DNA of 64,000 bases from Clostridium_F caseinilyticum. GTDB lineage: Bacteria; Bacillota; Clostridia; Clostridiales; Clostridiaceae. The DNA lies in NCBI RefSeq assembly GCF_046127645.1, contig NZ_CP175919.1; one strand, 5' to 3'. The first letter of the stretch is position 1; each line of letters starts with the position of its first letter. The position numbers and the translations under genes are program-made. Below are positions 33,424 through 42,573 of the stretch, piece by piece. The notes beneath the pieces were generated by a model. That model ran no database searches, was not told the origin of the DNA, and was given only the letters and a program-made list of their open reading frames with translations.

Positions 33424-35888
33424 GATTGTTTTTAAAGATTGCATTTAACAGTATAAAAAAAAATAAGACTAGATACATACTATTAACTTGCACCTTAGTT
33501 TTATCTACGCTTATTATGTTATCTACATCTATAATAAAGGATTCTGCAATTAAAATTAGAGAAGATCAGTTAAGAAAAACAACGTTAAATAGTCAACTGG
33601 TAATAACATCAGTAGATGAAAAAAATCCTTTTTTTAATCCTAAAGATGTTTTAAATTCTATGAAAAATATAGAGGGAATAAGCCATATTGTATCTAGAAT
33701 AGGGGGAATGGCAAAAGATATTAAGACCTCAAAAGAGATAAATATTATAGGTGTTGATATTGATAAACAAAATTCAGCATTTCCAATAGAATTTATAGAG
33801 GAATATAAGGCTAAAGAAAAAGAAAATCAGATTATAATTAATGAAAAATATGCAAAGGAAAATTCCTTGAAAGCAGGATCTAAGATAAATTTATTGATGG
33901 GAAATAATAAAAAAGAATTTACCATAAGTAAAATAGCAAAGAATACAGGAGTGTTTGATGCTAGTATGAATACTGCAATGATTAGTATTGACGATGCTCA
34001 ATACCTTTTAGAGCAAAAAGATAAAGTTTATTTAATTGGAATAACAATAAAAAGTTTAGATGAAATAAATAATATGATTGAGAAAATAAAGCCTAAAATA
34101 TCATCAAAATTTATAATCCAGCAACGATATGATATGGATTATTTTAAATCTTATGTGGGAACTATAGATATGGCATTAAAAATAATTGGGGTATTGTCCA
34201 TATTTATAACACTATTTTTAACTTATTCAACATTTTCCCTTATAATCTATGAAAGGTTACATCAAATTGGTATATTGAGAAGTCTAGGTATATCAAAAAA
34301 AGATATTAGGGTAAGTGTTATAGTAGAAAACTTACTTATAGTACTAAGTTCCATAGTTGTAGGAAGCATACTGACTATTCCTTTTGTAAGATTAATTTTA
34401 AACTATATAGTACAAGATGCATATTTTACTTTAAATTTGAGAAAATTTTTAGTAATCGATTTTGTAATTGTAGTTTTTAGTATATTAGTAATAATAATAG
34501 CTTTGAAAAATATATTAAGTATTCCTGTTATAAATCTTTTAAAAGGTATTGGGAAAAAATATTATAAAAATAAAATAGGTAAAATATTTAAATATTCTTT
34601 TGGAGCTTTGGCACTAATATCATCTATAACTATTTTAGTTAGTGAATATAAAAATGAAAATGGACCATTAGTATTAATTATAGGTTCAATTCTATTTATT
34701 ATTTCTTTTGTTTTTTTAACAAAAATATTCCTTATAGTATTCAATTATATCTTCCAAAAATTATTTTCTATATTTAATGGATCAGTTAGGATTTTATTTA
34801 AAGAGCTTGTAATGCAATTTTCAAATATTGTAGATATAGTAGTAATTACTTCAGTAATTGTTTGTTCCATGTATGTAAGTGCAACGCTTAAAAATATGAT
34901 AAACAATGGAGTAATGAACGTGTATAGTAGTGCAGATTTAATGTTAAGTATTGATGGTTCTATAGAAGAAGATTTTACAGATAAAATAAAAAATATAAAA
35001 TATATTAAAAATTCTTTGGTGCAATCAAGAACAACAAAGACTATAAAAGATACAAAGGTTGATATTGCAGGAATAGATGGAGCCAAGTATAAGAAAAATT
35101 TTTCAACAGAAATTATCAAGAATGGTAAAACAAATATATTTGAAAAATTAGATGATGGTAAAAACATTATAATAACAACAACATTTAGTAAAAATACTGG
35201 TATTAAATTAAATGACTCATTAAAAATTGATGAGGCCAATTATAAGGTGATTGGGGTTGTTAGTAGTTTTGAAAATATGGGAAAAGTATTATTTATATCT
35301 AAAGATAATTTTAATAAGGACATAAAGGTAAAGGATAAGGATTTATGTCTTATAAGAGTAAATAATAAACAAATAAAGTCTACAACAAATGAAATAGAAA
35401 AATTATTTAAAGATAAATATGAAAATAAATATTCTATACAAGAATTAACTGTTCTTAATGAAGAAAATAATAATAATAACAAAAAAATATTTAATATAGT
35501 AAATATTTTAATATGCATATCAACAATTATATGTGTAATTAGTATGAGTAATAATGTTACTATAAATATTTTATCTAGAAAGAAAGTATATGCGATTAAA
35601 GGAGCTTTAGGTATATCTAAAGGTTATTTAAACAAATGTATTTTGTTTGAAGCTATAGTTTTAGGTACTTATAGTGGAATATTTGGATTAAGTTTAGGTG
35701 TTACATTAAGTAATTATATTAATAAAATTTTATCTTATTATATTGGAGATATGGTCTTTATTAAAGATTATAAAACAATGGTGATTTTAGTTTTAACTTC
35801 TATAGTTATTACTGTTATTAGCTACATATATCCTATGAGAAAAATATATAAGATAAATATAATAGATGAAATAAAGTCAGATGAATAA
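33420..35888 (+). CDS. FtsX-like (MacB/LolCE-type) ABC permease
   Basis: The 822-residue membrane protein has the duplicated FtsX layout: membrane segment at about 17-40, a large extracellular domain, three membrane segments around 245-370 (including ERLHQIGILRSLGISKKDI, the coupling motif), additional membrane segments at about 390-450, a second extracellular domain (about 500-700) and three final segments (RKKVYAIKGALGISKGYL). Such permeases with a LolD-like ATPase usually act by mechanotransmission, often in bacteriocin or drug resistance. Cotranslated with the GNAT upstream (ATGA) and the ATPase downstream, it is a candidate immunity transporter. Confidence 0.9.
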   Translation: MRLFLKIAFNSIKKNKTRYILLTCTLVLSTLIMLSTSIIKDSAIKIREDQLRKTTLNSQLVITSVDEKNPFFNPKDVLNSMKNIEGISHIVSRIGGMAKDIKTSKEINIIGVDIDKQNSAFPIEFIEEYKAKEKENQIIINEKYAKENSLKAGSKINLLMGNNKKEFTISKIAKNTGVFDASMNTAMISIDDAQYLLEQKDKVYLIGITIKSLDEINNMIEKIKPKISSKFIIQQRYDMDYFKSYVGTIDMALKIIGVLSIFITLFLTYSTFSLIIYERLHQIGILRSLGISKKDIRVSVIVENLLIVLSSIVVGSILTIPFVRLILNYIVQDAYFTLNLRKFLVIDFVIVVFSILVIIIALKNILSIPVINLLKGIGKKYYKNKIGKIFKYSFGALALISSITILVSEYKNENGPLVLIIGSILFIISFVFLTKIFLIVFNYIFQKLFSIFNGSVRILFKELVMQFSNIVDIVVITSVIVCSMYVSATLKNMINNGVMNVYSSADLMLSIDGSIEEDFTDKIKNIKYIKNSLVQSRTTKTIKDTKVDIAGIDGAKYKKNFSTEIIKNGKTNIFEKLDDGKNIIITTTFSKNTGIKLNDSLKIDEANYKVIGVVSSFENMGKVLFISKDNFNKDIKVKDKDLCLIRVNNKQIKSTTNEIEKLFKDKYENKYSIQELTVLNEENNNNNKKIFNIVNILICISTIICVISMSNNVTINILSRKKVYAIKGALGISKGYLNKCILFEAIVLGTYSGIFGLSLGVTLSNYINKILSYYIGDMVFIKDYKTMVILVLTSIVITVISYIYPMRKIYKINIIDEIKSDE

Positions 35889-35902
35889 TAGGGTGATTGA
35901 TT

Positions 35903-36583
35903 ATGAGTATATTAAAAGCTATCGATATTAAAAAGAAAATTAATATAGGTGATAATTCCTATGATATATTGAAAGGTATTAATTTAGAAATTAATGAAGG
36001 GGAATTTTTAAGCATAATGGGGCAATCTGGTGCTGGTAAAAGTACATTATTATACATTCTTAGTGCTTTAGATACACCAAGTGAAGGTAGGGTATTATTT
36101 GATAATAATGATATTTTTAGTATGAAAGATAGTAAGCTTAGTAAATTAAGAAGAGAAAATTTTGGGTTTATCTTTCAGTTTTATAATTTAATAGAAGGAT
36201 TAAATATTGAGGATAATATATCAATAATATTTGAATATGAAGGAGTGCCTAAAAAAAAGTATAAGGAAAAATTAGAATTTTTACTTAATAAAGTTGGGTT
36301 ATATGAAAAAAGAAAATGTTATCCATATCAATTATCCGGAGGGCAGCAGCAAAGAGTATCTATAGCTAGAGCATTGATTACAGACCCTAAAATAATATTT
36401 GCAGATGAACCTACAGGAAGTTTAGATTCTAATTCTGGTAACAATGTGCTAGAAATATTAAGATCATTAAATGTGAATGATAAAAAAACTATAGTTATGG
36501 TCACTCATGATAAGCATGCAGCTTCATTTAGTAACAAAATTATAAAAATAAAAGATGGAAATATTGATTTAAGTAATAGATAA
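35903..36583 (+). CDS. LolD/MacB-type ABC ATPase partner of the FtsX permease
   Basis: The 226-residue ATPase has Walker A GQSGAGKST, Q-loop FIFQFYNLIEGL, signature LSGGQQQRVSIARAL and Walker B IIFADEPTGSLDS, with the EPTGSLD spelling that is characteristic of LolD/MacB/BceA proteins. AGGGTGA lies seven bases before ATG 35903, 14 bp after the permease stop. It is the last gene of the cluster that starts with ccpM. Confidence 0.93.
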   Translation: MSILKAIDIKKKINIGDNSYDILKGINLEINEGEFLSIMGQSGAGKSTLLYILSALDTPSEGRVLFDNNDIFSMKDSKLSKLRRENFGFIFQFYNLIEGLNIEDNISIIFEYEGVPKKKYKEKLEFLLNKVGLYEKRKCYPYQLSGGQQQRVSIARALITDPKIIFADEPTGSLDSNSGNNVLEILRSLNVNDKKTIVMVTHDKHAASFSNKIIKIKDGNIDLSNR

Positions 36584-37105
36584 ACTAAAAAGCGTTATAT
36601 CAACTTTGCTTTAAAAAGGGATATATAGTTAGAAAGACAGTTAACTTTGATAAGAGATTCTAATTTGTTTTTTCTTGAAATATATGATTCCAAATTTAAT
36701 AACCCCTCAAACAAATAATTTGAACTCTACACACATTTTGAAAAAACAGCTAAGAACCTCTAATTTTAATCAAATGTTTTTTATATCATATATCCCTTTT
36801 TTTAGAATCCAGAAAAAATAGTATAAAACTTTAAAGATTAAAAATTAAAACAAGAAATACTTTTAGTCAATAGATAGCTATAAAAATAAAGAATACTAAT
36901 ATTTGCGATTTAATTATTTTTCTAGATATCTATTTTCTATGAAAGTATTTCTTGTTTTAATACCTTTAAAGGTTGTCATAGTAATCTCCTACTAAAAAGC
37001 TACAAAAGGATGTAGGTATTTATTTTTATCCTAATGTAATTATTATATAGTCTATTTAAGAATAATATAAATGCAATTTATGCAAATTATAATTGAGGTG
37101 TTTAT
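36584..37105. repeat. Repeat block: R4-like element and R3 short copy
   Basis: An R4-like palindrome spans about 36640-36800 (GATTCTAATTTGTTTTTTC...GAAAAAACAGCTAAGAACCTC). R3's short copy spans about 36821-36975 with the same ends as the 19872 element (TTAAAACAAGAAATACTTTT and AAAGTATTTCTTGTTTTAA) but without its central hairpins. No gene; the end carries the signals for the 37106 gene. Confidence 0.65.
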
Positions 37106-37513
37106 ATGAAAAAAAAGCTAGTTATAATAATTACTATTATATTTCTTACTATAGTTTTAAGTAACAAATCTTATTATAAAGTTTATGCTAATAGCTTTAG
37201 GATAAATGTACCTACTATAACTGAAAATGAATCACAAAGAAAATTAGAAAATGACTTGCTACTTAGAATCTTATCACCATATATAGATAAAGCAATTGAA
37301 AATTATTATGGAGAATCAAGACAATTTGATTTGTGGGATGTTAAGATTACAAATATAAAAAGAATTGAAACTGGATCATTTAATTTTGAAATTACAGTTT
37401 CAGTAACAACATTTAAAGGACCACATAATCCACCCTATGGTTTAGAAACGGTTACTATAAAATTTGATGACTTTGGAACACATATTATAAATTTTAATCA
37501 TAAATCTTTATAG
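37106..37513 (+). CDS. DUF3888 family secreted protein
   Basis: The 135-residue protein has an N-terminal signal peptide or anchor (about 1-30, ending near KVYA-N) and then the conserved pattern LLLRILSPYIDKAIENYYG, LWDVKITNIKR, VTTFKGPHNPPYGLETVTI. This is the DUF3888 family of Firmicutes, small exported proteins without known activity. TTGAGGTGTTTAT precedes the ATG. It stands alone after the repeat block. Confidence 0.85.
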   Translation: MKKKLVIIITIIFLTIVLSNKSYYKVYANSFRINVPTITENESQRKLENDLLLRILSPYIDKAIENYYGESRQFDLWDVKITNIKRIETGSFNFEITVSVTTFKGPHNPPYGLETVTIKFDDFGTHIINFNHKSL

Positions 37514-37775
37514 AGTGAATAGAAATATTATATAAAAATAAATTTTAATATGATGAGAATATAGGAAGAGTATAATCGATAAAAATAAAGAATACTATTG
37601 GTACGATTAGAGAAATTGTTATTGTTGGATCAAATAAAGTATCTATAAAAGAAATCAACTCTAGGATTCATGAGTTAATTAAGAAAGTTAATAATATGGA
37701 TAAGAAAAGAGCATCGAATAGGGAAGTTACTATTTGATACTCTTTTTTAACTTTAAATTTAATCATAAGATATGC
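37514..37775. other. Short decayed coding fragment
   Basis: From about 37586 to 37737 a plus-strand frame without a start codon reads IGTIREIVIVGSNKVSIKEI and continues to a TGA; codon use is gene-like but there is no ribosome binding site. Likely the tail of a lost gene. Confidence 0.3.
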
Positions 37776-38369
37776 TTATAACTTTTTTAAAATTTCATTA
37801 ATATATCTTTCTCCTTTTTCTACAATGTCAAATTCTCCATTAGAAAAACACCATGAAGCCATAAGCCCTCTTACAAAACTTTCTAAGTATAAAAATATTT
37901 CATCTTCTGTTTGTTTTGTTTCAAATATTTTTTGATTAATACCTTCTAAAATTAATAGCTTTAAGTCTTTTGTAAATTCTCGTCTTTCAAAATGCTTGCT
38001 ATCTTTCGATATACTTTCTGTTAAATTAGTCACATAAGCTCGGCATGTCATTTCATAGCCAGCATAACTAGTAAACATAAGTTCTGATATAAGAAATTTT
38101 TTTATTTTATCTTTAATGCTCATATTTTCATCTTTTAAAATTAAATTTTGATATTGCTTTAGAACAAATACACCCATATCAGAATAGTAACTTTCTTTTA
38201 CAATATCTTCTTTTGATTTGTAATGAACATAAAAAGTGCCCTTTGCAACTCCAGCTTTTTCGCATATCTGGCTTACGGTAACATTGTCATAGCCTTTTTC
38301 TTTAATTAGCTTAATAGCAGTTTCGAACACTTTATTTTTAGTTAGAATAGCTTTTTCTTTTCTTAACAT
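37776..38369 (-). CDS. TetR-family transcriptional regulator
   Basis: The 197-residue protein has an N-terminal TetR helix-turn-helix (about 12-58: AIKLIKEKGYDNVTVSQICEKAGVAKGTFYVHYKSKEDIV) and an alpha-helical C-terminal ligand-binding domain with an end (LVRGLMASWCFSNGEFDIVEKG) like the Firmicutes TetR C-terminal type. It is divergent from the YciI-like gene at 38474, and a 31-bp palindrome between them is its likely operator. The ligand is unknown. Confidence 0.93.
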   Translation of the reverse strand: MLRKEKAILTKNKVFETAIKLIKEKGYDNVTVSQICEKAGVAKGTFYVHYKSKEDIVKESYYSDMGVFVLKQYQNLILKDENMSIKDKIKKFLISELMFTSYAGYEMTCRAYVTNLTESISKDSKHFERREFTKDLKLLILEGINQKIFETKQTEDEIFLYLESFVRGLMASWCFSNGEFDIVEKGERYINEILKKL

Positions 38370-38410
38370 ATTTATTCCTTTCTTGACGATTTTTCATTAT
38401 AAGTATATAA

Positions 38411-38441
38411 TAATGACTATAGTCACTGACTGTAGTCGTTA
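38411..38441. promoter_or_regulatory. TetR operator: 31-bp palindrome
   Basis: TAATGACTATAGTCA-C-TGACTGTAGTCGTTA is a near-perfect inverted repeat built from two GACTrTAGTC-type half sites. A TATAAT at 38443-38448 with TAGTCA 17 bp upstream places the operator over the yciI-side promoter core. Confidence 0.85.
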
Positions 38442-38473
38442 TTATAATAAACTATTTAAAGGAGAAAATCAAT

Positions 38474-38758
38474 ATGTTTATACTAAATCTTACATATATC
38501 AAACCTATTACGGAAGTAGAAAAGTATTTGTCTAATCATATATCATTCCTAAACAAATACTATAACAACGAAAAATTTATTTGTTCTGGAAGAAAAAATC
38601 CACGTACAGGTGGAATTATTCTTTGTAATGCTAAGGATATAAATGAAGTTAATACTATAATAAATGAAGATCCTTTTTACAAAGAAAAAATTGCTACTTA
38701 TGAAATCATTGAATTTGATCCTACTAAATATGCAAGCAATTTTAAATGCTTTATTTAA
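38474..38758 (+). CDS. YciI-like protein
   Basis: The 94-residue single-domain protein has the ferredoxin-like YciI pattern: FILNLTYIKPITEVEKYLSNHISFLNKYY, ICSGRKNPRTGGIILCNA and DPFYKEKIATYEIIEFDPTK. The His in NHISFL and Asp in NEDPF correspond to the family's conserved pair. Enzymatic roles are proposed for some members but none can be assigned. AAAGGAGAAAATCA precedes the ATG. It is divergent from, and presumably repressed by, the TetR protein. Confidence 0.88.
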   Translation: MFILNLTYIKPITEVEKYLSNHISFLNKYYNNEKFICSGRKNPRTGGIILCNAKDINEVNTIINEDPFYKEKIATYEIIEFDPTKYASNFKCFI

Positions 38759-38765
38759 TATTAAT

Positions 38766-38806
38766 GAAAATGCTCAAGTTAATTAGATCTAACTGAGCAT
38801 TTTATG
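38766..38806 (+). terminator. Terminator after yciI-like gene
   Basis: AAAATGCTCA and TGAGCATTTT flank AGTTAATTAGATCTAAC, which itself pairs partly. A second, unattached hairpin AAACCCATCAA/TTGATGGGTTT lies at about 39038-39072; between them and up to 39400 no gene is seen, so a small RNA ending at 39072 is conceivable. Confidence 0.7.
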
Positions 38807-39403
38807 CATTTAGTAGTTTTATTAGAGGCTATTTTTATAAATACTTATTATATAGAATAAATTTGCTAAAATAAAGCTTAATATAATCATATCATTTTAG
38901 CTTGTCTTGTTATCAATACTTTCATTAAATATATAACAATCAGAGTGAATATAGATTTAAGATTATAAAAATTTTTGAATTTAAAACAATATTATAAATA
39001 TTTCTAAGCATTAATTAAATATCAATAAAGTAATAAAACCCATCAAGAATTAAATAAATTATTGATGGGTTTATGCATATAAATATTTATACATAAATAT
39101 AATATATAGAGTATTTACCCATATAAAAGATATTAGTAATATCAAAATAGAAATTTTTGAATTTTAATGACAGAATTGCATGGGTAATATATAGAATTTT
39201 AATAGTAGCAATATAGAAGTAGTGGAATTTAAATGTGTACAAGTTAATATTTTATAAATGAAGATTTAATAAATGTGGATAAATCAAAGCAAAAAATAAT
39301 TCTTATGATTATTACTTAATATATTTTTAGTATACATAATTACAAAGAAAGATGAAATTTTTATAGTATTAAAATTAAATATGTAAAAAAAGATAAAAAA
39401 AAG

Positions 39404-39432
39404 TTGACTCTTGAACGTATGTTCGGTACAAT
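39404..39432 (+). promoter_or_regulatory. Promoter with LexA (Cheo) box
   Basis: TTGACT (39404-39409), a 17-bp spacer and TACAAT (39427-39432) form a promoter. The spacer contains GAACGTATGTTC (39413-39424), matching the Firmicutes SOS box GAAC-N4-GTTC, ideally placed for repression by LexA. Confidence 0.85.
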
Positions 39433-39474
39433 GGAATTGTAATAAAAATTATTATGAAATTAGGGGTTGAAAAG

Positions 39475-39738
39475 ATGAATATTTATGAAGTTAAAGATAG
39501 TTATAATTTATTCGTTAAAATTAATTATAAATCTGGTGATGACAAAGTATTAAGTAAAATAAAAACTCATTTAACCAATAAGGTATTGGGGGAAAGATAT
39601 CTCATTGGGGGAGGAATTTTAAATAAAAAAGGATCAACACTAATTTTAAAAATAAATAGCATAGAGGATATAAGACAAATAAGTAGTGAAAGAAATATTA
39701 GTTATAAATTGTTAGCAGTACCTAAAATATTAAATTAA
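39475..39738 (+). CDS. Small SOS-regulated protein of unknown function
   Basis: The 87-residue soluble protein (MNIYEVKDSYNLFVKINYKS..., with GERYLIGGGILNKKGSTLIL) is not recognised. Its alternating pattern could give a small alpha/beta fold, reminiscent of the YciI-like neighbour at 38474 (GGGILNKKGSTLIL versus GRKNPRTGGIILC), but the similarity is weak. It has no membrane segment and no LysM domain, so it is not a YneA-type division inhibitor by sequence. AGGGG precedes ATG 39475; ATG 39454 lacks a site. The LexA-box promoter 43 bp upstream suggests induction by DNA damage. Confidence 0.75.
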   Translation: MNIYEVKDSYNLFVKINYKSGDDKVLSKIKTHLTNKVLGERYLIGGGILNKKGSTLILKINSIEDIRQISSERNISYKLLAVPKILN

Positions 39739-40142
39739 TCTACTTATTAAAAAGAAAAACCAGATTTGATGAGTAGTTTATTAATATATAATATATACAA
39801 TAGAGATTTGCTGATATAAAATTTAAATTAACATCATTAATTTATAATAAGGATTTATTATTATAAATTATAAATTAATATAACTAAGTTATAATAATTT
39901 ATAATATAAAATTTAATTTAGTAGTAATTGTTTATGCAGTGGGTATAAATTAGTTTTTAAATAATAAAGTTAATTAAATATTACATAATTGTATTTTTAT
40001 AATATATAATAAAATAGAAAAAATAAGGTATAATAAATATATAAAATTTATTATATCTTATTTTTTTCAATCTATTGTCATATAATATTAAAGTGTTATA
40101 ATTAACCTATATTCATATATGGTTATTTAGGAGGAATTTTAA
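39739..40142. other. AT-rich intergenic region with degV promoter
   Basis: No gene or repeat family is seen. A promoter TTGTCA (40075-40080), 16-bp spacer and TATAAT (40097-40102) precedes degV. Confidence 0.55.
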
Positions 40143-41000
40143 TTGGAAAAAATTGCATTGATTACAGATACAACTAGTGATTTACCAGAAGATATACTAG
40201 AAAAATATAACATAAAGCAGTTAGCTTTTAGAATAATATATAAAGATAGGGAGCTTAAAGATAGATTTGATATAACTTCTAAAGAGGTTTATGAAAACTT
40301 AGAAGTTGAAGTTCCTACATCCTCACTACCATCTATGGAGGATATGGATAAGCTTTTTACAGAGCTAGAAGAAGAAGGATATACTCATGTAATAGCTATA
40401 GTTTTATCCAGTGGATTATCAGGAATATATAATGGAATGAAAATAGTAAGTGAAAATCATCCTAAACTTACAACATATATATGTGATTCTAAATCTATAT
40501 CCTTAGGTGAAGGCGTATTACTAATGGAATCTGCACGAATGTTAGAACAGGGGAAAAGTTTTGACGAAATAGTTGAAGCTATTCCTAAAATAAGAGATAG
40601 TGTTAAAACATTTTTTGTAGTTGGAACTCTTGAATATTTGAAAAAGGGTGGAAGAATAGGAAAAGTTGCTGGAACTATAGCAGAACTTTTAAATATTAAA
40701 CCTATAATTTCTATAGATAATGAAGATGGCAAATATTATACATATACAAAAGTAAGGGGAAGAAAACAATCTCTAGCTAAACTTATAGATATAGCTAAAG
40801 AATTTTTGGAAAAAGGTAAATGCAAAGTTTATGTTATGCATGGAAATGCAGAAGAAGAAGCTAAGGCTGTTTTTGAGAAGCTTAAAAGTTTACCTAATGT
40901 TACTTTCTCTATGCTTGGGGGATGTATAAGCCCAGTTTCAGGAGCTCATAGTGGACCAGGTTTAGTAGGTTTTGCATGTGTTAGGGATATGGATTATTAG
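40143..41000 (+). CDS. DegV family fatty-acid-binding protein
   Basis: The 285-residue protein has the DegV hallmarks: IALITDTTSDLPEDI at the N-terminus, VPTSSLPSMEDM, LSSGLSGIYNG, DSKSISLGEGVLL, LEYLKKGGRIG and the C-terminal SPVSGAHSGPGLVGF. DegV/FakB proteins hold a fatty acid for phosphorylation by FakA. No fakA is next to it. The start is TTG 40143 after TTAGGAGGAATTTTAA. It is monocistronic with a strong terminator. Confidence 0.95.
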   Translation: MEKIALITDTTSDLPEDILEKYNIKQLAFRIIYKDRELKDRFDITSKEVYENLEVEVPTSSLPSMEDMDKLFTELEEEGYTHVIAIVLSSGLSGIYNGMKIVSENHPKLTTYICDSKSISLGEGVLLMESARMLEQGKSFDEIVEAIPKIRDSVKTFFVVGTLEYLKKGGRIGKVAGTIAELLNIKPIISIDNEDGKYYTYTKVRGRKQSLAKLIDIAKEFLEKGKCKVYVMHGNAEEEAKAVFEKLKSLPNVTFSMLGGCISPVSGAHSGPGLVGFACVRDMDY

Positions 41001-41081
41001 AAAATTTAAGTAGATATTTTATAAAGAAAAATATTAATAATTTATCAAAATAAATATAATATAAACTAAAATAAATTAAAA

Positions 41082-41131
41082 AACCTTAATATTAAAGTAA
41101 TTTTTTTAAAGTACTTTATATTAAGGTTTTT
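41082..41131 (+). terminator. Terminator of degV
   Basis: AACCTTAATATTAAAGTA and TACTTTATATTAAGGTT pair and are followed by TTTTTTGTG. From 41132 to 41397 only AT-rich leader sequence is present. Confidence 0.85.
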
Positions 41132-41397
41132 TTGTGTTATAGTATAGCAGTTGGTTGGAAATATGGATTAAATTTCAATTGAAGTTTGCTTTTATATAGT
41201 TGTTAAAATTTCGTATTTTGAAGCTTTTGAGTCATATTTAATTTAGCATTGATAATAATTTTTTATTTTAAATATTTAACATAAATTTTTTAAAAATACT
41301 ATTAATAATTAATCATTTTCCATATATAATATGTTAAGATTAATCCTTAGGAATTATATTTTGTATTAAAAGTAAAGAGATAGGGGGGGCTGGTTAA

Positions 41398-41910
41398 ATG
41401 TTATCATATTATGCATTTATATTTTTTGCTAAGATTATAGAAGTTGCATTAATGACTGTTAGAACTGTTTTAATTACTCGTGGTGAAAAATTATATGGGT
41501 CAATTATAGGGTTTATAGAAGTAACTATATGGCTTTATGTAACTAGTTCTGTTTTAAGTGGAATTAAGGATGACCCTATAAGAATGGTAGTTTATGCGCT
41601 AGGTTTTACTTGTGGTAATTATGTAGGATGTGTTATAGAAGAAAAATTGGCTATAGGCCTATTAACTATAAATGTTATAGCTTCAGAATCAGACGGAAGA
41701 AAATTAGCAGAAATATTAAGAGATGAAAATGTAGGGGTAACTATGGTAGACGCAGAAGGAAAAATAGAACAAAAGAAAATGCTCATAATACATGCTAAGA
41801 GAAAGAGAAGAGAGGAAATCATAAGAACCATAGAAGGTAGCGACATAAATGCAATGATATCTATAAATGATATAAAAACTGTTTATGGTGGTTATGGTAT
41901 AAGAAAATAA
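41398..41910 (+). CDS. DUF2179 (UPF0316) membrane protein
   Basis: The 170-residue protein has three membrane segments (about 3-22, 36-53 and 62-82) and a cytoplasmic DUF2179 domain (about 90-170: GRKLAEILRDENVGVTMVDAEG, KKMLIIHAKRKRREEIIRTI). The N-terminal part includes the family motif KIIEVALMTVRTVLITRGEK. It is an uncharacterised but widely conserved family (YebE/UPF0316) in Firmicutes. A run GGGGGGGCTGG precedes the ATG. Confidence 0.92.
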   Translation: MLSYYAFIFFAKIIEVALMTVRTVLITRGEKLYGSIIGFIEVTIWLYVTSSVLSGIKDDPIRMVVYALGFTCGNYVGCVIEEKLAIGLLTINVIASESDGRKLAEILRDENVGVTMVDAEGKIEQKKMLIIHAKRKRREEIIRTIEGSDINAMISINDIKTVYGGYGIRK

Positions 41911-41952
41911 AAATACTATTTAAGAGTATAAGAAAATAAATTTCAAATAATA

Positions 41953-42175
41953 TTTTAAAAAGGGTATGTTTCAAAATAGCTTTAATTTTAAAATTGTAAA
42001 TATAAATAATACATTCATAGAGCAATTCATTTTGCTAAGAACTTCTAAATTTGATTTCATTAAATTTAGAAGTTCTTAGCCTATTTATAAGTTTATTATA
42101 TGTATTTTTTATATTTACTACGTTAAAATTAAAGCTAATTGTATTTTGGGATACCCTTAATTTTTATCTCTATAA
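41953..42175. repeat. Palindromic repeat R2, copy c (without CCTCAC core)
   Basis: AAGGGTATGTTTCAAAATAG/...TGTATTTTGGGATACCCTT form the ends, with GCTAAGAACTTCTAAATTTG/AAATTTAGAAGTTCTTAGC inside. The core seen in copies b, d and e is absent. From 42176 to 42560 there is AT-rich sequence without a gene. Confidence 0.7.
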
Positions 42176-42573
42176 ATTATATTTAAAAATATATATAATA
42201 GTTAAGAAAATTATTTAAAAAATTTTAATATTTTATTTAAATCATATACATAGGCAAATTTTATACTAGTATAGGTAAGTTATATTTAATATGGACACTT
42301 TAATAAGTTAATTTGATATTTATTATGAAGTTAAAATTGATTTTTATTATTATCTTTGGATGAAGTAAGTAAATATGAAAATATTTAATTCATATTTAAA
42401 ATTTTTCTATTTGGATTAAGCAAATAAGTATGATAATATTTAATTGGTATTTAAGGTTTTTATGGACTGAAAGCTAATATAGATTAATATAGAAATAAAA
42501 ACTATCAAAATTAATATGTATTAATAATATAAATATAATTTAGTAAATACAATATAATTAGTGAGGGATGGAA

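Noticed and set aside
34745..35239. 164-codon minus-strand frame opposite the FtsX permease
   Set aside because: It is the shadow of the hydrophobic segments and beta domain of the permease; no promoter or ribosome binding site.
40457..40732. 91-codon minus-strand frame within degV
   Set aside because: Antisense shadow of a clearly conserved gene.
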